A DNA stretch of 64,000 nt from Mycocentrospora acerina (Eukaryota; Ascomycota; Dothideomycetes; Pleosporales): the NCBI GenBank assembly GCA_022701365.1, contig JAKUHH010000216.1:434001-498000 (forward strand), read 5' to 3'. The position numbers and the translations under genes were made by a program. Every line of letters begins with the position of its first letter. Position 1 is the stretch's first letter. Under the pieces are notes generated by a model. That model was not told where the DNA came from, did no database searches, and saw only the letters and a list, made by a program, of their open reading frames with translations. Of the stretch, positions 32,885 to 44,489 are shown piece after piece.

Positions 32885-33313
32885 ATGGTGAAGTTGTTGA
32901 AGTGTTTGCGATCAAAGTGATACCTGGAAGGAGGTGGCTTGAGGTGAGGTGAGGGGAGGCGTGGTAGTGCAACGCGTGGTGCTCGCTGAGTGGACGACTG
33001 TTGCAGGTGTCTGAGATGAAGTGATTCACTGGAAATAATGCTAGTGCTACCTGACATGTAATCTCTCGTTCATGTCTGCATTAGTCGACCGCAGTGTTCT
33101 ATACCAATCTCGATGCTCTCTATTGGGCCTGCGGTGAGAATCCACGCTAGTGAGATCGTCACTTGACTCGTGATCCCGTTGAACCCAAGTAAGTTTACAA
33201 CGGCCAATTCCACCTCCCACGTCGCCCTTTGGTCGTCAACATCTGCTTCCTTTTCATGGAAGACGACAATTTCTACTCGATAGCTGCCGCGCGCTTCAGG
33301 TGAAGCAGAAACA
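32885..33313. other. Intergenic: SEC12 3' flank and TOR promoter
   Basis: A 429-bp stretch between two plus-strand genes. A GGTGAGG-rich segment (32933-32962) lies in the SEC12 3' flank. No supported frame and no clear TATA element. Confidence 0.55.
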
Positions 33314-36300
33314 ATGGCGCAGCAGACACCGCTCTCGCAGACGTTGGACCGCATCGTCCACGAGCTCCGTTCCAAGTGAGAGCTTCATATGCTACGCAAC
33401 GGTGTTGAGTGCAGAAGCTGACGGTGTGCAGACACGATGACACCCGGCAAAAGGCAGCCCACAACCTGCGGCAGACAGTCGAGGCGGCGCATCGAGGTGA
33501 GCGGCACTATAGCAACACAGGGCCCCACGTACGAACATACCGAGGACTGACGTCGCGTAGAGCTCGCGCCCAATGTCTTCACAAACTTCTACAATGAAGT
33601 CTACGGCAAGATCTCGGGCCTTATTGTTACAGGCAGCGACTCGAACGAACGCATCGGCGGTATTCACGCGCTCAACGCCCTAATCGACTTCCGTGGCGAT
33701 GATGCCGGCCAGAAGACGACGCGATTTGCCTCGTACTTGCGCGCCGTGATGCGTGGCCAGGATACGACAGCCATGGTGGTAGCGGCCAAGGCCTTGGGCC
33801 GCCTTGCGAAGCCTGGCGGCACGCTGACAGCCGAGCTGGTCGAGGCAGAGGTCAAGGGCGCACTCGAGTGGCTACAGCTCGAGCGTCTGGAGAACCGCCG
33901 CTTCGCTGCTGTGCTCATCCTGCGCGAGCTGGCCAAGAACTCGCCCACTCTCATGTACCAGTGGATCGCACAGATTTTTGAGGTCATCTGGGTGGCTCTC
34001 CGTGATCCTAAGGTGCTCATCAGAGAGTCTGCCGCAGAGGCCATCAGCGCGTGTTTCGAGATCATCTCTCCGAGAGACTCTCAGATGCGGCAGCTGTGGT
34101 TTGGAAAGGTGTACGACGAGATCCTGAGGGGGTTTACCATCAACACAAACGAAGCGATTCACGGATCGTTGCTTACGATGAAGGAGCTGCTGGACAAGAG
34201 CGCCATGTTCATGAATGACCAAAAGTACAAAGAGACGGTTGAGACGGTGTTGAAGTACAGGGAGCATCGTGATGCCCTCGTGAGAAGGGAGGTGGTGCTC
34301 ATCATCCCGATCCTTGCCAGTTATTCACCCACTGAGTTCGCGGCGAAATATCTGCACCCGTGCATGCTGCATCTTCAGGGACTCATACGAAAAGACCGCG
34401 ACCGCGACAAGGCTTTCATCGCGATTGGGCAGATAGCGAACGCAGTTGGAGTCGCCATCTCCCCTTATCTAGAAGGCATCCTCGCGTTTATACAGGAGGG
34501 TCTTGTGGCCAAGGCGTATGTAGAGCAGACATGTTTGTACAGAGGCCTACTAACATTTCCTACAGACGAAAAACAACTGGCGTAAACGAAGCCCCCATCT
34601 TCCAATGTCTTAGCATGATTGCGGCGGCTGTTGGTCAAGCCCTCACTAAGAGTGTGGAACGACTTCTGGACCCCATTTTCTCCTGTGGATTGAGTGACTC
34701 TTTGTTTCAAGCTCTTGTCGATATGGCGCATTATGTACCGCCATCTCGACCAATGATTCAAGAAAAGCTTCTCGATCTACTCAGCCAAATTCTCGCTGGT
34801 CGACACTTCTTACCATTAGGTAGCCCCTACCAGGTATCACAGACGCCCCAGATATGGACACGAGATCACAAAGACGTGACTCAAATTGTTCCACGAGAAG
34901 CAGAAATTGCATTGGCTCTACACACGTTAGGGAGCTTTGACTTTACCGGCCATGTTCTTAATGAATTTGTGCGCGACGTCGCTATCCGCTATGTTGAAGC
35001 TGACAACCCCGAAATCAGGAAACGCGCTGCATTGACCTGCTGTCAGCTGTTCGTCAAAGACCCAATCGTACATCAGACGAGCACCCACGCAACAAAAGTT
35101 GTAGGCGATATCATCGAGAAGCTGTTGACCGTCGGGGTGGGTGATATCGATCCTGAGATTCGATGGGAGGTTCTCATGGCGCTTGACGCCCGCTTTGATC
35201 GCCATCTTGGGAAAGCGGACAATGTCCGCACCCTGTTCCTTGCCCTCAACGATGAAGTTTTCGCCATCCGAGAAGCTGCCATGTCAATCATCGGTCGCCT
35301 TACATCTGTTAACCCAGCCTACGTTTTCCCTTCATTACGCAAAGTGCTCCTGCAATTGTTGACGGAAGTCAATTATGCAAATAGCCCTCGAAGCAAAGAG
35401 GAGAGCGCTAAGCTTATTAGTAGTCTCGTTGGAGCAGCAGACAGTCTCATAAAGCCACTTGTTGATCCCATCGTCACTGTACTTCTTCCGAAGACGAGGG
35501 ACCTCAACCCAGAGGTTGCTTCGACTACACTGAAAGCCATTGGCGATCTGGCGACAGTTGGCGGTGAGGGTATGATCAAATACATCCCAGAGCTCATGCC
35601 TGTGATTCTCGACTTCATGCAAGATTTGAGTGCAGACTCGAAACGATTTGCTGCGTTAAGGGCTCTTGGACAGCTGGCCACCAATGCCGGTTATGTCATT
35701 GAGCCATACAGAGATTATCCAGAGCTGATGAATATTCTCATGAACATTGTCAAGACGGAGCCTGAGGGTGAACTTAGAAGGGAGACCGTCAGGCTCATGG
35801 GTACCCTCGGTGCCTTGGATCCGGACGAATATGTGAAAATAATGGAACAGTCACCAGACAAGCATCTCATTTTGGAGGCGCAAGCAGTCACCGACGTTTC
35901 GCTCATCATGCAGGGCATTACTCCTTCGAACGAAGAATACTATCCGACGATCGTTATTAGTACGCTCATGGGGTTGCTCAAAGACACGTCGTTGACACAG
36001 TTCCACTCCGCCATCGTGGATGCTGTCATGAATATTTATGCTACCATGGGCCTCAAGTGTGTGCCATTCCTCAATCAGGTGGTGCCTGGATTTTTGCAAG
36101 TCATCCGTGCTACTCCAGCCGGACGTTCGGAGGGCTACTTCAACCAGCTCAGCCAGCTTGTCCGAATCGTACGCCAGCACATTCGCCCATACTTACCCAG
36201 TATTCTAGCAACTATAAAAGAGTACTGGAGTAGCAGTCCTCAACTACAGTCGACCATTCTGTCATTGATAGAAGCAATTGCTAAGTCACTCGAGGGCGAG

Positions 36301-39300
36301 TTCAAGGTTTATTTGGCCGATGTGCTGCCTCTGATGCTTAGCGTTCTGGATTCTGATCAGACTGGCAAACGACTGCCTTCTGAGAGAGTGCTTCATGCGT
36401 TTCTCATCTTCGGTTCGAGCGCCGAAGAATACATGCATTTGATCATACCGATCATGGTCAAGATGTTTGACAAGCCTGGACAACCTGTGCACATCCGACG
36501 ACAGGCTATCGAAACGCTGGGAAGGTTGTCGAAGCAAGTTAATGTTTCGGAATTTGCCGCACGAATCATTCATCCCCTCTGCCGTGTGCTTTCCGGCAAC
36601 GAACCGACCCTGAAGCAAACTGCTCTCGAGACTCTCTGCGCCCTCATTTTCCAACTTGGACCTGATTATGTACATTTTGTACCGACAGTCAATAAGATTC
36701 TCATCGCACACAAGGTGCCTCATGAGAACTACGGCCGTATTGTGTCGAAATTGCAGAGGGGAGAACCTTTGCCCCAAGATTTGAGTCCTGATGAACGCTA
36801 TGGCGAGGATGACGAAGACCTTAACCCTGCAGAGATTCTCACGAAGAAACTGGCTGTCAACCAACAGCATCTCAAGCAGGCTTGGGAGGCGTCATCCAAG
36901 ACAACGAGAGAAGATTGGATTGAATGGATGCGAAGGTTCAGCGTGGAGCTGCTTCGAGAGTCACCACAACAGGCTTTGCGCGCTTGCACACCTCTAGGCA
37001 GCATTTACAATCCTATTGCCAGGAGTTTGTTCAATTCTGCTTTCGTTTCGTGTTGGACAGAACTGTACGATCAATACCAGGAAGAACTTGTTCGGTCCAT
37101 TGAATGTGCACTCACTTCACCCAACATTCCACCAGAAATTTTACAGATTCTTCTGAATTTGGCAGAATTTATGGAACACGATGACAAGGCTCTTCCCATC
37201 GACGTCCGGATACTCGGTATGTACGCTGGCAAGTGTCATGCCTTCGCGAAAGCGCTGCATTATAAGGAGTTGGAGTTCAACGCCGAGCAGAATTCCGGCG
37301 CTGTTGAGGCGCTCATAAGCATCAACAACCAGCTGCAGCAAACGGATGCAGCGTTTGGTATCCTACGCAAGGCACAAAACTACAATGATGTCGAGTTGAA
37401 AGAGACTTGGTTTGAAAAGTTGCAACGATGGGACGAAGCTCTTGCCTCGTATCAGCGTCGTGAGATAGAAGAGCCTGGCTCGTTTGAAGTCACAATGGGT
37501 AAGATGCGTTGCTTGCATGCACTTGGTGAATGGGAACTTTTGTCGACTTTGTCAAAAGAAAAATGGTCCACTGCCACTCAAGAGTACCGTAAAGCGATTG
37601 CTCCTCTCGCTGCTACGGCCGCTTGGGGTTTGGGTAAGTTTGCCGACATGGACTCCTACCTTAACGTCATGAAGGAACAGTCACCGGACAGAGCCTTCTT
37701 TGCTTCTATCCTCAACATTCACAACAACCGTTTCGAGATTGCCATTGAGGAAATTGCCAAGGCCCGAAAGGGTCTTGACACCGAGCTGAGTTCTCTGCTC
37801 GGGGAGTCGTATCAACGCGCTTACCTGCCGATGATTCGCGTTCAAATGTTGGCGGAGCTCGAAGAAATCATGGTCTACAAGCAAAATGAAAACAACAAGG
37901 ACAAGCAAGAGAGTATGCGTAAGACCTGGATGAAGCGTCTCAGGGGCCTGCAACCGAATCCCGAAGTCTGGCAGCGAATGATGAAAGTCCGTCAACTTGT
38001 CATCTCGCCTAGTGAAGGCACAGACATGTGGATCAAGTACACCAACCTCTGCCGTAAGAACGACAGGATGAATCTGGCGAACAAGGCATTGCAGAAGCTG
38101 CTAGATATTGAGGGTGCAGGCGAAGGACGCATAATCGAATATGTACGCGAAAACGCTCAGAAGATCCCACATCCTGTGGCCTACGCAACGTACAAGTACA
38201 TGTGGGCGGACCATCCTCACAAGCAGGAGGCACTCGACTTGATGAAAGACTTCACCACGCGACTCTCTGAAGATCTAGCTATGCGGACAAGAGCGGCATC
38301 TAACCCTATGATGCCTCAAAATGGCATGAACGGCATGAATGGAATGACAAACGGACAGCACATTTTCAACAATGTGAACCCCTTTGCAGCCACGAACGGG
38401 ACTAACGGTGTAAGCGGAATGAATGGATCAAGCGTGCTCAATGGGTCGGCCATGGGTGCTCCGACGATGGATCTGGGTGAATGTCATCGTCTTCTCGCTA
38501 AATGCTACCTGAAGCAGGGTGAATGGCAACAAGCATTGCACGACGGAGAGTGGGGACACGAATACGTTCACGAGATTCTGTCTGCTTACGCCGCTGCCAC
38601 CCGGTACAACCAGAATTGGTACAAGGCATGGCACGCGTGGGCGCTTGCCAACTTCGAGGTCATCAACTCGATCACGTCGAAAGCAGACAAGGAAACTACA
38701 GAAGTGCCCTCTAATATGGTGCACGATCACGTCGTTCCGGCTATCCATGGTTTCTTCAAATCGATTGCGCTCTCATCGACCAGCTCGTTGCAGGACACGC
38801 TTCGTTTGCTTACACTTTGGTTTAGTCATGGTGGGCTTCCAGAGGTGAATCGCACCATCACCGAAGGCACAAAGTCGGTGCCGATTGACACATGGCTCGA
38901 AGTTATACCACAGCTGCTTGCCAGGATCAATCAGCCAAACCCTACAGTCCGGCAGTCCATCCACCAACTGCTCATTGAAGTCGGCAAAGCGCATCCTCAG
39001 GCTTTGGTCTTCCCCCTGACCGTCTCGATGAAATCCGATGTTTCTCGTCGTTCCCGATCCGCCAAGGAGCTCATGGAGGCTATGCGCGAGCACTCGCCGC
39101 GTCTTGTCGAACAGGCCGATCTTGTCAGTCACGAGCTTATAAGAATAGCTGTTTTGTGGCACGAACAATGGCATGAAGGTCTTGAAGAGGCGAGTAGACT
39201 TTACTTCGGCGATCATAACATTGATGGCATGTTCGCTACCCTCGCCCCACTGCACGCCATGCTTGACAAGGGCCCTGAGACGCTGCGCGAAATCTCGTTC

Positions 39301-40763
39301 ATACAGTCGTTCGGTCGCGAACTACAAGAAGCTCGCGACTGGTGTAACACGTTTAGAACTTCCGGAGAGATTGGAGACCTCAATCAAGCTTGGGATCTGT
39401 ACTACCAGGTATTCCGCAAGATTGCTCGTCAACTTCCGTCTCTGATGACTCTGGAGCTTCAATACGTCTCACCGAAGCTGAAGGACGCACACGATCTTGA
39501 GCTTGCTGTTCCTGGAACGTACCACGTTGGCAAGCCTATCATTCGGATAATATCTGTTGAACCCTTGGCAAGCGTCATTCAGTCGAAGCAGCGACCTAGG
39601 AAACTGGAGATGCGAGGCAGCGATGGAAAAGCGCATACACATATTCTCAAGGGTCATGAGGATATTCGTCAAGATGAGCGTGTAATGCAGCTGTTCGGGC
39701 TTTGCAATACGCTACTCGCTAACGATGTCGAAAGTCGCAAGAGGCATCTCAACATTCAGCGATATGCTGCTGTGCCACTGTCGACGCAGTCTGGTCTTCT
39801 AGGTTTTGTACCCAACAGCGATACTCTTCACGTTCTCATCAGGGAGTACCGTGATAGTCGCAAAATTTTGCTCAACATTGAACACCGCATCATGTTGCAA
39901 ATGGCACCAGACTACGACTGCCTTACCCTCATGCAGAAGGTCGAAGTGTTTGGTTATGCGCTGGACAACACGACTGGCCAGGATCTCTACCGCGTTCTAT
40001 GGCTTAAGAGCAAGAGTTCGGAAGCCTGGCTGGACCGTCGTACAAACTACACTCGCTCACTTGCCGTCATGTCGATGGTCGGTTACATCCTCGGTCTGGG
40101 CGATCGTCACCCGTCCAATCTCATGCTCGACCGAGTTACAGGAAAGATTGTGCACATTGATTTCGGCGACTGCTTCGAAGTGGCTATGCATCGCGAGAAG
40201 TACCCTGAACGCGTGCCCTTCCGACTGACACGCATGTTAACGTACGCCATGGAAGTTAGCAATATCGAAGGAAGTTATCGAACGACATGTGAACACGTCA
40301 TGCGGGTGCTACGTAGCAACAAGGAATCCGTCATGGCGGTGCTCGAAGCTGTATGTATCTACATGCCACTCATATTTAGGTGTCCTTTACTAACGTGACA
40401 TAGTTCATTCATGATCCCTTACTCACCTGGCGCCTCGGCCACCGGGAGATGTCGCCCCCTGAGCCGAACTACCCCTCGGAGCGCCGCCAGTCCATCATGG
40501 GCGACATTGGCGAAATGTCAAGCATACAGGTTCGCGCCCGTCACCGGTCGAGCGTTGCTCCTCCAAATGAAGCAGAGGCCAAGGAAGTGCAAAACGCAAG
40601 GGCACTGCAGGTCTTGTCTCGTGTTAAGGAGAAGCTTACCGGTAAAGACTTCAGGCAGGGAGAGGAGTTGGGTGTCATTGGACAGGTAGATCGGTTGATC
40701 AAGGAGGCGACCAACTTGGAGAACCTATGCCAGCATTACATCGGGTGGTGTAGTTTCTGGTAG
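33314..40763 (+). CDS. TOR1: Target of rapamycin (TOR) phosphatidylinositol-kinase-related protein kinase
   Basis: TOR is the catalytic subunit of TORC1/TORC2 controlling growth, translation and autophagy. Exons are 33314-33375, 33432-33496, 33561-34515, 34566-40350 and 40404-40763, giving 2408 aa. HEAT repeats fill about residues 1-1200 and the FAT domain about 1250-1800. The FRB domain has Ser1904, Trp1970 and Phe1977 at the positions and spacing of the rapamycin-FKBP12 contacts, so drug sensitivity is predicted. The kinase has GHEDIRQDERVMQ, the catalytic loop LGLGDRHPSNLM and the metal-binding Asp2226 of HIDFGD. The FATC ends CQHYIGWCSFW. A Gly/Asn/Met-rich insert (about 1610-1660) sits in the FAT region. 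A single TOR gene is usual in filamentous ascomycetes. Confidence 0.97.
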
Positions 40764-41479
40764 AGCGTGGATTTGGTGCCGTCGTTCCTGTCGAGGGAGA
40801 TCATGGCGTAACGGGGACTCTGCTAAGTACATGGGAGAACGGGCGTAATGTGGAATTTTAATGCGGCTTTGAGGGCTGCTTGGATACATGGCGTTAGGAA
40901 CAGAGTGTGTTCTTACGCAGCTGGACTTTGGCTTTGGTGTGTATAGTAGAGCTTTGTTAGTTGGAACTTGCGAGTAGTTTGCGTGAGATGATTTCTCAAA
41001 ATTTGTGTCTGGTGTAAGATGTACTGTGACAAGAAATACATTATACCTAACTTTTGACTAAGAGTTCCCTGCTCATGATTTGATTGTGTCTACCTTGGTG
41101 GCTTGGAGCTTGTGGTGGCGTATCAGCTTGACACAAATTTATACGCTTCATCAACCGAACACACTTCGATTGTTGAATTTATTTTGGCAATAACAAAAAA
41201 TCGATAAGACCTAATTGTGAGAAGCGTTTATCATCATCATGAACTAAATAACGTTCAAAGACAATAGCCTTATTCACTGCTTTTATCCAAAATTAATGGC
41301 ACCTTAATGTTCTCATAGTTCAACTATCGCTCGTTCTCAACTTTTCCTTCATAGCACTCAACAGGGTTTTTCAAGTGCAAGTCTTCGGATTTTGAAGGCC
41401 ACTCCTTTTGCATTATCCAGCTGCTGGCGGAGAACCCGATTCTGTTTGTTGCAATCTGTTCAATGCATGGCTTCATAGC
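40764..41479. other. Intergenic: TOR 3' flank, start of AT-rich block
   Basis: GC content falls visibly after about 41000. No supported gene. A minus-strand fragment at about 41370-41450 reads like a short coiled coil (NKQNRVLRQQLDNAK) but has a stop just upstream and no start, so it is at best a remnant. Confidence 0.5.
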
Positions 41480-41770
41480 ACAGAGGATGCCATTGAGTAT
41501 GAATCTTCATCACGAACATGGGTAGGTATAGAGAAAATTTGAAGATTATGGTAAACGACAACAGGATACGTGATACGTACTACTTGTTTCTGGCTTTATG
41601 GTAGTATCGAGATAAATTTCAGGATGGCATTCTGTAGGTTGACTCGAATTGTATCAACCAAGATGATAAGGAGCGAGGATATCAAGTACGGGAGATGCCT
41701 TCGATATACCCAAAAGCTAACTGGATCGCCATTTGGCCAGGCCAACTGACCTATCTCCGAGACATGTAAC
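41480..41770 (+). pseudogene. Decayed heterokaryon-incompatibility (HET) domain fragment
   Basis: The plus strand shows the ordered signature of a HET domain in two frames. IEYESSSRTWV (from about 41492) matches the YEALSYTWG motif. After a frameshift, LFLALW-stop-YRDKFQDGIL-stop-VDSNCINQDDKE (from 41584) matches NLxxALxxLR and LWIDAICINQxD. QVREMPSIYPKANWIAIWPG matches QVxxMxxIYxxAxxVxVWLG, and a TAA follows at 41767. The spacing from first to last motif, about 255 bp, equals a normal HET domain. The TAG at 41635 replaces the invariant Trp TGG of LW(I/V)D. A second TAG lies at 41602. HET proteins trigger death on fusion with incompatible strains. No flanking coding sequence is recognisable. 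Confidence 0.75.
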
Positions 41771-42209
41771 CTGTCGCATAGAGTATATCAATATATCAGC
41801 CTCACAGCTAAAGATCAATTAGTTTTTGGCTGTGACATAACCTACTTCATTGCCTGCACCAGCTACAGTAGAACACCGCTTGATATACAATTGAGGGTTA
41901 TGAATGTTTACGTAGACGATAGCATTTTTTTTGCGGTTACTTAAAAACGATAATCAATGTGCATTTGTACTTGTTGTGGAATAACGGTGAAAGATAACAG
42001 TAAAAGCATGCTAGGTAACAGGTGAGCCAATCAAACTCAGTGCCGCAAGAAAGGGCCGATTGCAATCCCCGCAACCTTGACTTTTCCGACGGCGTCGATA
42101 TCAGTGGTCCGACTCAGGCCACCCATATCCTAAGGGTGCACTCTACTATTAAACAGAACGTTTCGCCATTGTAACCATTAGCAGTCATATAAACAAACTT
42201 AAAAACACA
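41771..42209. other. Intergenic: upstream of D-amino-acid oxidase
   Basis: AT-rich stretch with no supported frame. It holds the promoter of the oxidase gene. Confidence 0.5.
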
Positions 42210-43514
42210 ATGGGCAAATCGATTGTAATAGTTGGGTAAGTCATGCATGAAAAAAAATAAGTTATTCATTCAAAAGCTAAGTCTTGAGATAGTGCTGGTG
42301 TAATTGGCCTGGACGTTGCACTTTTGCTTGCGGAACGTGGCTATGGCTCGCAAATAACCATCGTTGCAGAGCATTTACCTGGAGATACATCAATAAACTA
42401 TACCTCGCCTTGGTACGTTTGAACATCAACCTTGGTGGTGTTGCGAAGTTCATAATGATAACGTTAGGAAACAGGGCTGGAGCAAACTTCTCCGCTATTT
42501 CGGGCGGCGATCCGAATGCGCTACGATGGGATAGGCTTGGTTATGGACAGATGATGAAGCTCGCCGAAGAGCATGGTGTCGAAGCTTGCATTTCAAAAAC
42601 ACCGTCATTTGAGTACTGGGACGAGACGCCATCGCGTACCAAGATCGATTCGATGACTGAATATCTAAGAGATGTAAGTGATATTCGATACTTTGAAACT
42701 CACAATACGCTATGCGTCTTGAAAGTAGATAAAGCTTATATTCTGGCAGTTCAAAATTCTCGAGAATTCCGAAATTCCTGAAGGATGCCAATTTGGAGTC
42801 ACCTTCACCACAATCACTGTTAATGCGCCAAGGTACATTCAATATCTGCATGAGTTACTTAAAAAGCAATACGGCGTGCAATTTGTTCGCGAAAAGCTCT
42901 CCAGTATTAAATCGGCTTTCTCTGATCCAGTGACGAAAGTTGTGTTCAACTGCACTGGAAACGGTGCACGCAGCCTACAAGGCGTCCAAGATTCGAAATG
43001 CTATCCCACAAGGGGACAAATTCTTCTCACGAGAGCACCACATATTAATAAAAACGTAATGCGTCACGGGAGAGACTATGAGACCTACATAATACCAAGA
43101 CCGCAGTCGAATGGAAACATTATCCTCGGTGGATACATGCAAAAGGGTATAAGGTATGGTATCTATTTGACCCTCTCACTCATTCGAGTTCTAACGTGTC
43201 ATACTAGCACTGGAGACACATTTTCGAGCGAGTCTGAATCTATTATTGAACGTACAACGGCCCTGCTTCCTGAGCTGCTGACAGGTGGTATGGAGGTTCT
43301 AGCTGCGTTTTCCGGGTTACGACCATCGCGCGAGGGTGGTGCTCGAGTAGAGAGAACAAGCATCCTGCTTGACAATTCAAACAATGGTATCTTGGTGCAC
43401 AACTATGGCGCTGGTGGCACTGGGTTCCAGGCCGGCCTTGGTATGGCACAAGAGGCAATAGGCACTGTGGAAGATTTATTGTTGAAATTGCCGCGAGAGA
43501 AGAGTCTTCTGTAA
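42210..43514 (+). CDS. D-amino-acid oxidase (FAD-dependent)
   Basis: This flavoenzyme oxidises neutral D-amino acids to 2-oxo acids with release of ammonia and hydrogen peroxide. Exons are 42210-42235, 42293-42412, 42475-42673, 42750-43153 and 43208-43514, giving 351 aa, the usual length. The dinucleotide motif GAGVIG (residues 9-14) is rebuilt across intron 1. SPWAGANFS is the conserved FAD-pyrophosphate loop, rebuilt across intron 2. FNCTGNGARSL, PTRGQILL, YIIPRP and GGYMQKG follow. RPSREGGARVER carries the substrate-binding Arg, and HNYGAGGTGFQAGLGMA is the C-terminal FAD signature. The last residues are KSLL, so the canonical peroxisomal SKL is absent. It stands alone in the AT-rich block beside a HET remnant, with no transporter or racemase next to it. 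Confidence 0.92.
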
Positions 43515-44258
43515 ATTTGGCCCCCGACGAATCCGAGTATCACAACTGCTATCCATATTTCTCAGTCAGATCACTCGATACTTTGATGATTCCATTCTAG
43601 TGTAAAGCGGCTTCGCACTAAACAAAAGTTCACATTCACGCGACAAGTTCAAGCGATGTATTCACTCACTTTTGACTTCCAATGATACTTTTTGTGAGCA
43701 TTTGTTCAGATGCCAATAAGAAACGATATAGAATTTAGTGTCGATCTATTAATTTATGACGGTTCAATAATATGGCTTGCATATTGCCCTGCACCTATAG
43801 CAACTGTCAAGTGACCTCGTTTACAGTTTTCCAAAAAAGCAATTATTTTGTTATCCGATTTGAGCTGTCAAGTAGCTTTAATAATTGCCTGGTTTGAACA
43901 GAAGCACTAGCGATTTTCACGCAAAAAGGTATTTCTGTAAAGCAGGCAGATGGATAAATTTGAGCAACATACATTAAGAAAGTTATAATCACAAGAGCCA
44001 TAGTTATAATATATGAGTAAACCAATTGACAGTACTGAATACTAGCTGCTATGAGGGTATTTGAATAGATTTGAACAGAGGATGGGGAAATCCGCTGTAC
44101 AGCTTCTGGAGCAAAGCTCGTAAGCCTGCACCATTGATTGCTCGCTGTGAGTAAACCTACATCAACCATCCCCAATAGACTTTAATGATCAACTTTCGTG
44201 TCGTTCAATCCGTGATTACTAATGTTGCGGCGATGATTGAGTTATTGCCGCATACCTG
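43515..44258. other. Intergenic, AT-rich
   Basis: A 744-bp stretch. A minus-strand frame (44169 to 43843) contains a hydrophobic run (LVYSYIITMALVIITFLMYV), but no family match or clear splice pattern was found. I do not call it a gene. Confidence 0.45.
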
Positions 44259-44489
44259 CTAGCAGCAGCGGTTGCCCTATAATCATTAGAATCAGCCGGT
44301 TTGTCGTCTTGAGGTCTTTCTCACACTACAGAACTGGAGGAAGCCTTGGCGACAGATGATTTGTGGACAGCACATGCGCTTATGAACGGGGTCCCATGCT
44401 ACATTGGTGAGAGCCCTAGGGTTTGGAGCAGCGACAACAGTTGAGGACAGCATAGCAAATAAAGAAACGATAATAGTAGTGGCTTTCAT
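44259..44489 (-). CDS. Small secreted cysteine-rich peptide precursor, CC-C-C-CC frame
   Basis: I do not recognise a family. Exons are 44489-44325 and 44276-44259, giving 60 aa. The 48-bp intron (GTGAGA, CTAAT branch site, TTATAG) is textbook for this genome. Residues 1-20 form a signal peptide (KATTIIVSLFAMLSSTVVA). A short pro-segment ends in a Lys-Arg pair at about residue 38, a likely Kex2 site. The remaining 22 residues hold six cysteines in the order CC-x4-C-x7-C-x4-CC, and the last two are the C-terminal residues of the protein. The final CC pair exists only after splicing; without splicing the frame reads on to a different tail ending at 44292. The gene lies in the AT-rich block. An effector or antimicrobial role is inference. 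Confidence 0.72.

Noticed and set aside
41370..41450. Minus-strand coiled-coil-like fragment
   Set aside because: A stop codon lies directly upstream in frame, there is no start, and removing the stop would need an implausibly short intron.
43843..44169. Minus frame with a hydrophobic stretch
   Set aside because: No family match; a possible intron inside gives only a short truncated product, so coding status is not supported.
44292..44340. Unspliced C-terminus of the secreted peptide (KTSRRQTG-type tail)
   Set aside because: A textbook 48-bp intron lies exactly here, and splicing produces a paired-cysteine ending, so the unspliced tail is probably intron translation.
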